Part shown: in pieces, positions 1 through 5,807 of the stretch
Layout of the letters: the number at the start of each line of letters is the position of its first letter
How positions within the stretch are numbered: position 1 is the first letter of the stretch
Origin: Boseongicola sp. SB0662_bin_57
Lineage (GTDB): Bacteria; Pseudomonadota; Alphaproteobacteria; Rhodobacterales; Rhodobacteraceae
Assembly: GCA_009839535.1 (NCBI GenBank)
Contig: VXPN01000131.1
Location: 1-6,671 of the forward strand
DNA length: 6,671 nucleotides
Direction: 5' to 3'
Made by a program: the position numbers and the translations under genes
Notes under the pieces: generated by a model
What the model saw: only the letters and a program-made list of their open reading frames with translations
Told to the model about the DNA's origin: nothing
The model's database searches: none

Positions 1-341
1 CACAGCCAAATCCGGGCAGCCCGACGCGCGCGGCGGCGCTCGGGTTCTATCTCGCGATGATGACCGCAGAGTGCCTTACGCTCACAGGTCACAGAGGAAA
101 CATCGTGGTTGAAGGGCCCTTTTGCCGAAATGCGGCCTACATCGCGATGCTTTCAGCCGCGACCGAATGTACGGTCATCACCTCGAAAGGAGCGACAGGC
201 ACCAGCCAGGGCGCGGCCATGCTCGCGCTTGATCTTGCAACCCTGCTGCCCGGAACGGTTGAATGCCAGGTTGCGGCTATGCCCCGCCCGGACCTGATTG
301 ACTACGCTGCCCGTTGGAGAAGCGCCGCTCGTGCGACGTAG
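1..341 (+). CDS. FGGY-family carbohydrate kinase, C-terminal fragment (5' end outside window)
   Basis: This is the last 112 or so codons of a sugar kinase. The reading frame is open from base 3 and runs to a TAG stop at 339-341; the ATG codons at 57 and 60 are internal, because the upstream codons (reading PTRAAALGFYLAM) continue the family pattern. The fragment belongs to the FGGY C-terminal ATP-binding domain. A VVEGPFCRN stretch (about 105-131) matches the 'I-x-V-E-G-P-F-x-R-N' strand and helix of the family. GATGTSQGAA (189-218) matches the glycine-rich nucleotide-binding segment near the end of the domain. The protein ends soon after in a helical YAARWR tail, as is usual, so the C-terminus looks complete. 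Such kinases phosphorylate sugars or polyols (pentuloses, fuculose and others) with ATP in the cytoplasm. The substrate-binding half is missing, so the substrate cannot be assigned. Family recognition is from memory of sequence patterns, not a search. Confidence 0.8.
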   Translation, partial: QPNPGSPTRAAALGFYLAMMTAECLTLTGHRGNIVVEGPFCRNAAYIAMLSAATECTVITSKGATGTSQGAAMLALDLATLLPGTVECQVAAMPRPDLIDYAARWRSAARAT

Positions 342-534
342 CGAGCGCCTGCACGCTCACTCACCTTGCCGTGCAGCCCCGCCCCTCAGAGCGGTAAGGC
401 GACGTGCAGACCATGGATTACACGGTGTCGCCAGGTGCTTGGCTTGATCTCGTGTGCCAGGAAATCGGCGACACTTGCCAATCGACGATCCGGCGAGAAG
501 GCACTTGCGATCGTCACGCGCTTGCTTGCATGTC

Positions 535-696
535 CTACAGTGAGCCCGCCTGTCGAGCCGGTCGCCGGGGTCGCGCCAGATCGGAAAGCTCGATCGCCGC
601 GTCGAGTTGGTCGAGCTTCCGCCAAACGGCCCGCTCGATGACATCGCGACCCAGGTAGATCGCCTCGGTCCGCCTTTCCCTGAAGCCAACGATCAC
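535..696 (-). pseudogene. Decayed HigB/RelE-superfamily toxin remnant
   Basis: Read on the minus strand from a GTG at 696, the frame gives 53 residues to a TAG at 535-537. It starts V-I-V-G-F-R-E-R-R-T-E-A and continues with WRKLDQLDAAIELSDLA (residues 25-41). This resembles the N-terminal half of HigB-type mRNA-cleaving toxins, whose usual pattern is 'IVSFRD.xTE..' followed by 'RKL.QLDAA..L.DLRVPPGNRLEAL'. The expected next part, 'PPGNRLEAL', appears as DPGDRLD in another frame (552-572), reached by skipping one base at 573, so a one-base insertion is the simplest reading. Beyond that, the conserved 'G..SIRINDQWR' catalytic half is missing in all frames, and no HigA antitoxin helix-turn-helix follows. 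A stop codon sits in frame just upstream (721-723). The segment between residues 16 and 25 is also shorter than in typical members. Type II toxin origin is inferred from pattern memory; the remnant cannot be an active toxin. Confidence 0.5.
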
Positions 697-1157
697 GACG
701 CGCCCGATTTCCCGATTGCCTCATTGCGCCGAACTTGGCGGCGGCATCCGCATTGCGGGGCGGCTGGCGCGAGCGAGGATGCGGACGACTACCGAGGAAT
801 CCTGTTGGAGGCTGCGGGCGAGGCGCCTGGGCCAGATCATGCAGGGATTTTGCTGGGGCGCTTCGGTGCGCGCAGTTCGGCGCTGGAAGGTTCGCAAGGA
901 GATCGATGGCAATGCCTGTCTTCTGGATCGTCGCATGAACGGACCCTGAAAGACCAGATGCCGACGAATACGGCGGCGGAGGTGCCCGAGTTGCCTGGCA
1001 CAGCCCGTTGCCAATCCGCGACGAAGCGTCGGCAACGGACACTGTCGGACGAGTTCGGCGACGGCTTCTGCCGTACCGTTCGGCCCGCGAAGCATGTTCC
1101 TCACGGACGCCGGCCACTGCCTTGCACCGGCTCGGCAAGACTGCCAAACAAGGACGC

Positions 1158-1165
1158 AAAGGGAG
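1158..1165 (+). promoter_or_regulatory. Shine-Dalgarno site deciding a TTG start
   Basis: AAAGGGAG ends 7 bases before the TTG at 1173, a near-ideal spacing. An in-frame TGA occupies 1170-1172 directly before the TTG, so no earlier start is possible. The next in-frame ATG (1218) would cut into the first membrane helix and has no comparable ribosome binding site. Confidence 0.75.
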
Positions 1166-1172
1166 CGATTGA

Positions 1173-2240
1173 TTGGCACTCGCGGCAAGAACGCAGCTAA
1201 CGGCCTGGGGCGTCGCCATGGCGGTCTTTCTCGCTGTCATGTGGCTTCTCGGCGACGTCATCCTGCCTTTCGTCATCGGTGCGGCCATTGCCTACTGCCT
1301 TGATCCGTTCGCAGACCGGCTGGAACGGCTGGGATGCTCCCGGGCGATTGCCACGGGCCTCATTACCTTCCTGGCCATCTTCGCGTTCTGTGTCACGATA
1401 CTCCTGATTCTGCCCACGCTTCTGAACCAGGCCGCCGGCCTCGTGGCGGCGGCACCCGTGATTGCAACGGACCTGCAAGCGTTCCTGCTCGAGAGATTCC
1501 CGGAACTCGGGGACGCAAACTCGACGATTCGGCGCTCCCTTGCCAGTCTGGGAGAGACGGTCCAGGCCAAGGGCGGCGAGCTCCTGAACACGATCATCGC
1601 CTCGTTTTCAGGCTTCGTGAACCTCATGGTGCTGATCGTCGTGGTTCCGGTGGTCGCGTTCTACCTGCTTTACGACTGGGACAGAATCGTCACCAAGATG
1701 GATTCGCTCCTGCCCCTCGACCACGCGCCGACGATCCGGCGCATTGCCGGCGACATTGACAGGACCATGGCCGGCTTCGTGCGCGGCCAGGGCACCGTCT
1801 GCCTGATCCTGGGCATCTACTACGCCGTTGCCCTGATGCTGGTCGGGCTGAATTTCGGGCTGGTGGTGGGTGCTGTTGCCGGCGCCCTGACATTCATTCC
1901 CTATGTCGGAGCGCTGGTGGGTGGTGCATTGGCCCTTGGTCTCGCCCTCTTCCAGTTCTGGGGAGACTGGCTCTGGATCCTGCTGGTTTACGCAATCTTC
2001 CAGTCCGGCCAGTTCGTCGAGGGCAACATCCTGACGCCGCGCCTTGTCGGTTCCTCGGTCGGACTGCATCCCGTCTGGCTGATCTTCTCGCTGTCCGCCT
2101 TTGGCGCGCTGTTCGGATTCGTCGGACTTCTTGTCGCCGTCCCCGTCGCCGCCGCCATTGGCGTGATTTCCCGGTTCGGCATCGAGCAATACAGGGAAAG
2201 CCGCCTCTACAAGGGTGTCGCGGGACGGGACGACAACTGA
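1173..2240 (+). CDS. AI-2E family transporter (PerM-like membrane permease)
   Basis: A 355-residue polytopic inner-membrane protein of the AI-2E transporter (UPF0118/PerM) family, of usual length. Hydrophobic segments lie at about residues 12-43 (two helices broken by a DVILPF turn), 58-84, 147-168, 208-260 and 265-277, with two more near the C-terminus. Family hallmarks are visible: a D-P-x-x-D-x-L-E segment at 44-51, VVPVVAFYLLYDWDRI at 157-172, GFVRGQ at 201-206, FIPYVGA at 241-247 and EGNILTPRLVG at 283-293. The soluble stretch between about 95 and 145 is typical. Members were named for proposed autoinducer-2 export, but others are Na+/H+ antiporters or have no known cargo, so the substrate is not assigned here. 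The TTG start is chosen for the strong upstream Shine-Dalgarno. hdaA follows after only 3 bases, so the two genes are almost certainly co-transcribed. This permease often precedes hdaA and ppk1 in alphaproteobacteria. Confidence 0.93.
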   Translation: MALAARTQLTAWGVAMAVFLAVMWLLGDVILPFVIGAAIAYCLDPFADRLERLGCSRAIATGLITFLAIFAFCVTILLILPTLLNQAAGLVAAAPVIATDLQAFLLERFPELGDANSTIRRSLASLGETVQAKGGELLNTIIASFSGFVNLMVLIVVVPVVAFYLLYDWDRIVTKMDSLLPLDHAPTIRRIAGDIDRTMAGFVRGQGTVCLILGIYYAVALMLVGLNFGLVVGAVAGALTFIPYVGALVGGALALGLALFQFWGDWLWILLVYAIFQSGQFVEGNILTPRLVGSSVGLHPVWLIFSLSAFGALFGFVGLLVAVPVAAAIGVISRFGIEQYRESRLYKGVAGRDDN

Positions 2241-2243
2241 GGC

Positions 2244-2918
2244 ATGGCGCAGCAACTGATCCTGGATCTGCCGGTTCGAACGTCGCTTGATCGGGGAGAC
2301 TTCTTTGTCTCGGACGTCAATCGACTCGCCCTTGCCCGGCTGGAAGATCCCGCGACTTGGCCCAACGGAAAGCTGGTTCTGGTAGGTCCGGAAGGCGCCG
2401 GCAAGACCCATCTGGCCCATGTCTGGGCAGAGCGGGAGGGCGCGCGCCTGGTGCATCCTCCAGATCTGGAAAGGCTGGACATAGGTGGCATCGAGGAATC
2501 CGTGGCCCTTGACGACGCAGACAGGATTGACGGCGACGCAGAAAGGGCGTTGCTTCATCTGCATAACCAGGTGGCCGCATCGGGCCATTGCCTGCTTCTC
2601 ACCGCGCGCCATGCGCCCCGCCAATGGAAAGTCGGTCTTCCCGACCTGAAGAGCCGTATGGAGGCGGCAGACATCGTGTCCATCGACGCGCCCGACGAAG
2701 CCCTGCTCTCCGCAGTGTTGATGAAGCTCTTTGCAGATCGCCAGAACACCGTGACGCCATCGGCCATCAGTTGGCTGACCAGGCACATGGACCGATCCTT
2801 TGCGGACGCGCAGCGCATCGTGGCCGAAATTGACGCCCGAGCGCTTGCAGAACGGCGCAAGGTCACGCGAGACCTCGTGGCAGAGGTGCTGGACAAGCAC
2901 CGGGACAAGGGTCCATAA
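2244..2918 (+). CDS. hdaA: HdaA: DnaA regulatory inactivator (Hda homologue)
   Basis: A 224-residue AAA+ protein related to DnaA domain III but lacking DnaA's C-terminal DNA-binding domain. It acts with the DNA-loaded beta clamp to stimulate ATP hydrolysis on DnaA, switching off further initiation. Seen: an N-terminal clamp-binding motif QLILDLP (residues 4-10); Walker A GPEGAGKT (48-55); Walker B VALDDAD (87-93); a sensor-1 strand LLLTARHAP (117-125); and the LPDLKSRM helix (132-139) with the presumed arginine finger at R138. RSFADAQR (184-191) matches the lid-domain region. The length is normal for alphaproteobacterial HdaA. The ATG lies 3 bases after the permease TGA, and the TGAGG overlapping that stop is the only Shine-Dalgarno-like element, suggesting translational coupling. 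A DnaA homologue of the DnaC type is less likely given the N-terminal clamp motif and the neighbours. Confidence 0.92.
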   Translation: MAQQLILDLPVRTSLDRGDFFVSDVNRLALARLEDPATWPNGKLVLVGPEGAGKTHLAHVWAEREGARLVHPPDLERLDIGGIEESVALDDADRIDGDAERALLHLHNQVAASGHCLLLTARHAPRQWKVGLPDLKSRMEAADIVSIDAPDEALLSAVLMKLFADRQNTVTPSAISWLTRHMDRSFADAQRIVAEIDARALAERRKVTRDLVAEVLDKHRDKGP

Positions 2919-2936
2919 ACGTCATTCCTCTGAAAC
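2919..2936 (+). promoter_or_regulatory. Possible Pho box (weak) upstream of ppk1
   Basis: In the 40-base gap before ppk1, ACGTCAT and CTGAAAC start 11 bases apart, the spacing of PhoB direct half-sites (CTGTCAT, 4 bases, CTGTCAT/C). Each half matches 5 of 7 positions. The location fits phosphate control of polyphosphate synthesis, but no convincing -10 box follows at the right distance and the match could be chance. Confidence 0.2.
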
Positions 2937-2958
2937 ATTGACGGTCAAGACGGTTGTC

Positions 2959-5136
2959 ATGAACGCGTTCACCAACTTTCTGTCAGCCCCCATGCCCCGA
3001 CCAAGGGAGTTGAGGGGCAAGGACTTCTCCGGCCCCGACCGTTTCATCAACCGGGAGCTGTCATGGCTCGCCTTCAACCGGCGCGTGCTGGAAGAGGCGA
3101 AGAATCCGCGCGTCCCGCTCCTGGAACGCCTGAGGTTCCTGTCGATCTCCGCGACAAATCTGGACGAGTTCTACACCGTGCGCGTGGCCGGGCTGCGCGA
3201 GCTTGCGCATGCCGGAAACACGACACCGGCGGCGGACGGCCTTTCGCCCGCAGAGCAACTCGTCCTGATCGACGCTGACACGCGTCGCCTGGAGAACGAG
3301 CAACAGGAGGTCTGGGAGACGCTGCGGACGGAAATGGCAAGGCACAGAATCTGCCTTCTGACGCGCGAGGAACTGTCCAAGGGAGACAAGACGCATCTCG
3401 AGCATTTCTTCCTCAATCAGGTCTTCCCGATCCTGTCGCCGCTGGCCATCGATCCGGCACACCCGTTCCCGTTCATTGCGAACGAGGGATATTCGCTTGC
3501 GCTGGAGTTGCGCCGTCGGTCGGACAAGCGGGCGCTGCGCGCGCTCCTGCCGGTGCCTGCCCAGGTGCAACGTTTCGTGGCGCTGCCTGCAAAGGACGGC
3601 ATGCATCGTTTCGTTCCCTTGGAAGAATTGCTGCTCCTTCACCTCGACAGGCTGTTTCCGGGCTACGAGATGGTCGGACACTGCACCTTCCGCGTGCTTC
3701 GCGACAGCGACCTGGAACTCGAGGAAGAGGCGGAAGACCTGGTTCGCGAATTCGAGGTGGCGCTGAAACGACGCCGGCGCGGGGAGGTGGTCCGGCTGAC
3801 CCTGTCGGACGGCGCGCCTCAGAATCTCCGTCGTGTCATCATGGACGAGCTTCGTGTCTCTGACGCCGAAGTTCTGGAACTGCCCGGACTGCTCGGCCTG
3901 AGCGACCTGAACGAACTCGTCCTCGACGAGCGCTACGATCTTCTTTGGCCGCCGTTCCAGCCGCGGGTTCCCGAGCGGGTGCAGGACCATGACGGCGACA
4001 TGTTCGCGGCCGTTCGCCAAAAGGACATGCTGCTGCATCATCCCTACGAGACCTTCGACATGGTCGTTCGTTTCCTGGCGCAGGCCGCACGGGATCCCGA
4101 CGTGGTCGCAATCAAGCAGACTCTCTACAGAACGTCTCGCAACTCGCCTATCGTTGACGCGCTCTGCGAAGCGGCGGAAGACGGAAAGTCGGTCACGGCG
4201 CTGGTCGAGCTCAAGGCCCGGTTCGACGAGGCCGCCAACATCCGGCAGTCACGGCGGCTGGAACGGTCGGGGGCCCACGTCGTGTACGGGTTCCTGCACT
4301 ACAAGACGCATGCCAAGATATCGACCGTAGTGCGCCGCGAAGGCGGAGAACTGGTCACGTACACACATTTCGGCACCGGAAACTACCATCCTGACACCGC
4401 AAAGATCTATACGGACCTCTCGCTCTTCACCTGCGATGCCGCGCTGGGCCGTGACGCAACGAAAGTCTTCAACTACCTGTCCGGCTACGCGCAGCCGGAA
4501 GGCATGGAGAACCTGCGAATCTCGCCGATCAGCTTGAAGGACACGCTTCTGGAGCGGATTGCCGTCGAGGCCGGGCACGCTCGTGCCGGTCGGCCTGCAA
4601 TGATCTGGGCCAAGATGAATTCGCTCATCGACCCCAAGGTGATCGACGCGCTTTATCGCGCCAGCCAGGATGGTGTCGAAATCGACCTTGTCGTCAGGGG
4701 CAATTGCGGCCTGAGGCCCGGCATCAGGGAGCTTTCCGAGAGCATTCGCGTGAAGTCCGTGGTCGGGCGGTTCCTTGAGCACAGCCGGATCGTCTGCTTT
4801 GGCGCCGGTCATGGCCTGCCGCACAAGAAGGCGCGTGTCTACATTTCCTCTGCCGACTGGATGGGGCGGAACCTGAACCGGCGGGTCGAAACGCTTGTCG
4901 AATGCACCAACCCGACGGTCAAGGCACAGATCGTGAGCCAGATCATGGCCGCAAATCTGGCAGACGTCGCACAAAGCTGGATTCTTGGCCCCGATGGCAG
5001 CTACGTTCGCGCAGAAGTGCCCGAGAACGAGACGGCGTTCAGTTGCCACCGGTTCTTCATGGAGAATCCGTCCCTGTCCGGACGCGGGTCTGCCGGAGCA
5101 GCGGATGTGCCAGCCCTGACACACAGCGAGGAATAG
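2959..5136 (+). CDS. ppk1: Polyphosphate kinase 1
   Basis: A 725-residue PPK1, the enzyme that reversibly transfers the gamma-phosphate of ATP onto a growing polyphosphate chain. Domain order is the usual one. The N-terminal domain has RFINRELSWLAFN (28-40) and NLDEFYTVRVAG (67-78), and a head domain follows. The two catalytic phospholipase-D-like domains carry IKQTLYRTS (385-393, with metal-binding R391), LHYKTHAK (446-453) with the phosphorylated histidine at H451, HFGTGNYH (470-477) and RFLEHSRI (604-611) with the second essential histidine at H608. All key residues are intact. Length is slightly above E. coli PPK (688 residues) because of a short N-terminal lead. The ATG at 2959 is preferred. 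The frame is open upstream through hdaA (a TTG at 2938 is possible), and an ATG at 2992 would also keep the whole conserved region. None has a good Shine-Dalgarno, so the start is uncertain. It is probably co-transcribed with hdaA. The usual partner ppx is not downstream. Confidence 0.96.
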   Translation: MNAFTNFLSAPMPRPRELRGKDFSGPDRFINRELSWLAFNRRVLEEAKNPRVPLLERLRFLSISATNLDEFYTVRVAGLRELAHAGNTTPAADGLSPAEQLVLIDADTRRLENEQQEVWETLRTEMARHRICLLTREELSKGDKTHLEHFFLNQVFPILSPLAIDPAHPFPFIANEGYSLALELRRRSDKRALRALLPVPAQVQRFVALPAKDGMHRFVPLEELLLLHLDRLFPGYEMVGHCTFRVLRDSDLELEEEAEDLVREFEVALKRRRRGEVVRLTLSDGAPQNLRRVIMDELRVSDAEVLELPGLLGLSDLNELVLDERYDLLWPPFQPRVPERVQDHDGDMFAAVRQKDMLLHHPYETFDMVVRFLAQAARDPDVVAIKQTLYRTSRNSPIVDALCEAAEDGKSVTALVELKARFDEAANIRQSRRLERSGAHVVYGFLHYKTHAKISTVVRREGGELVTYTHFGTGNYHPDTAKIYTDLSLFTCDAALGRDATKVFNYLSGYAQPEGMENLRISPISLKDTLLERIAVEAGHARAGRPAMIWAKMNSLIDPKVIDALYRASQDGVEIDLVVRGNCGLRPGIRELSESIRVKSVVGRFLEHSRIVCFGAGHGLPHKKARVYISSADWMGRNLNRRVETLVECTNPTVKAQIVSQIMAANLADVAQSWILGPDGSYVRAEVPENETAFSCHRFFMENPSLSGRGSAGAADVPALTHSEE

Positions 5137-5300
5137 CGGGCGCGTACGTCCGCCGACCCGACGGGCGCGTCGCCACGGGAAGCGCCCTCGTCGCCTGAGC
5201 CGGCTGGCTCATGGCTGGCTCGTCCGTACGGACAAGCCCGCAATCAGGTCCGACGCGGGGCTGCGCTTGACTCCCCGGTGGATCCGGACCCCCGCCGTGA
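5137..5300. other. Spacer after ppk1 with small repeats and palindromes
   Basis: No gene is recognised. The stretch holds a repeated CGGGCGCGT (5137-5145 and 5162-5170), a stem-loop at 5196-5211, a 9-base direct repeat GGCTGGCTC (5202-5210 and 5213-5221) and a perfect 12-base palindrome GTCCGTACGGAC (5222-5233). I looked for a TacA-type antitoxin ahead of the GNAT remnant and found none. Confidence 0.5.
5196..5211 (+). terminator. Small stem-loop, possible weak terminator of ppk1
   Basis: TGAGCC-GGCT-GGCTCA forms a 6-bp stem with a 4-base loop about 60 bases after the ppk1 stop. There is no T-run after it, so it is not a classical intrinsic terminator. It could assist Rho-dependent ending, or be chance in GC-rich DNA. 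Confidence 0.2.
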
Positions 5301-5759
5301 ATGCATGTTGCGCGCACCGGCTCCGACGGGACTGCCCGGGCCGCCGTAGCCGCTTGCCACGACATCTCGCTGTTCTCTTTGGGCATCCCGACCCTCGACG
5401 CATGGCTCCGGGGAAACGCAACGCTGAGCGGGGCCAAGGGCGGTGCGCGCACCAATTTCGTCTGCGACGGCAATCGCATGGCCGGATTCTGCGGTCTCGG
5501 CGGCAGCGCCATGGAGCAACGCCGTGTGTCGCCCCTCTGGGACAACATGCGGTGGACGAAGCCTGCCCGGAGCCGCCGTCTCGGCTCGCGCCTCGTGGTC
5601 GACGCAGTGAGACGCTCGCTGGCTGCGGCCGGCGTCGTCGTCGTGCAGTCCGTCGATGAGCGGGCCAGAACCTTCCACGAAAGGCGCGGCTTCCGTCCGC
5701 ATTCGGATCGCGAACCGCTCACGCCGGTGCTGCGGATGTCCGAAATCGCTGGCCTGCTG
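5301..5759 (+). pseudogene. Degraded GNAT acetyltransferase (TacT-toxin-like)
   Basis: An open frame from ATG 5301 runs to a stop at 5874-5876, but family resemblance covers only residues 19-153. HDISLFSLGIPTLDAWLR (20-37) matches the 'HD...FDCG.P.LD.WLR' opening of TacT-like GNAT toxins, which acetylate the amino acid on charged tRNAs. ARTNFVCDGNRMAGFCGL (49-66) matches the next strands. Signs of decay follow. The strand expected after NMR (82-84), usually 'PIPVxxLGRLAVD', is missing. The acetyl-CoA loop expected as 'QGRGLG' reads RSRRLG (90-95). The stretch after LAAAG is shortened. The catalytic tyrosine in 'AxxFYxxxGF' is a histidine, in ARTFHERRGF (122-131). The normal stop near 5760 is lost, so the frame runs on opposite the end of dnaE. 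ATG 5305 in another frame begins MLRAPAP, like a GNAT N-terminus, which suggests a frameshift near 5345. No antitoxin gene is seen upstream. A strongly diverged but active enzyme is possible but less likely. Confidence 0.6.
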
Positions 5760-5807
5760 AAGCCTCGAGGTTCATCCGCGGCGTTGCGCCTGGAACGAGC
5801 CGGACGC

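Larger units (their letters stand above)
342..1172. other. Long gap without an intact gene; decayed DNA
   Basis: About 830 bases separate the kinase stop from the permease start. Long open frames exist on both strands (plus 607-1200, minus 386-1288 and 721-1188). Their translations are rich in Arg, Pro, Ser and Cys, lack hydrophobic patterning and match no family I know, so I treat them as chance frames in GC-rich DNA. The only recognisable protein homology is the HigB-like remnant on the minus strand, listed separately. I saw no tRNA, no CRISPR-type repeat array and no obvious inverted repeats of an insertion sequence. The promoter of the permease-hdaA-ppk1 row most likely lies in the last part of this gap, but I could not pick out convincing -35 and -10 boxes. 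Confidence 0.55.

Noticed and set aside
342..534. Possible HigA antitoxin downstream of the HigB-like remnant
   Set aside because: All three minus-strand frames were read; none shows the 'HPGEILxEEFL' opening or a helix-turn-helix pattern.
607..1200. 197-codon open frame on the plus strand in the gap before the permease
   Set aside because: The translation has no recognisable domain or hydrophobic pattern and overlaps the permease start. Part of it lies opposite the HigB-like remnant, which gives a better reading.
386..1288. 300-codon open frame on the minus strand
   Set aside because: It extends over the permease 5' end, is Arg/Pro/Ser-rich, matches no family, and is out of frame with the HigB-like remnant. 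Long chance frames are common in GC-rich DNA.
1608..2900. 430-codon minus-strand open frame opposite the permease and hdaA
   Set aside because: It is the antisense shadow of two clear genes; the translation is low-complexity and His/Gln/Asp-rich with no domain.
2800..2958. Upstream extension of the ppk1 frame inside hdaA
   Set aside because: The added residues do not resemble PPK1 N-termini and would overlap hdaA by more than 100 bases. They are the out-of-frame reading of hdaA's end.
2937..2966. TTGACG as a -35 box for a ppk1 promoter
   Set aside because: The bases about 17 further on do not resemble a -10 box, and the start point would fall after the preferred ppk1 ATG.
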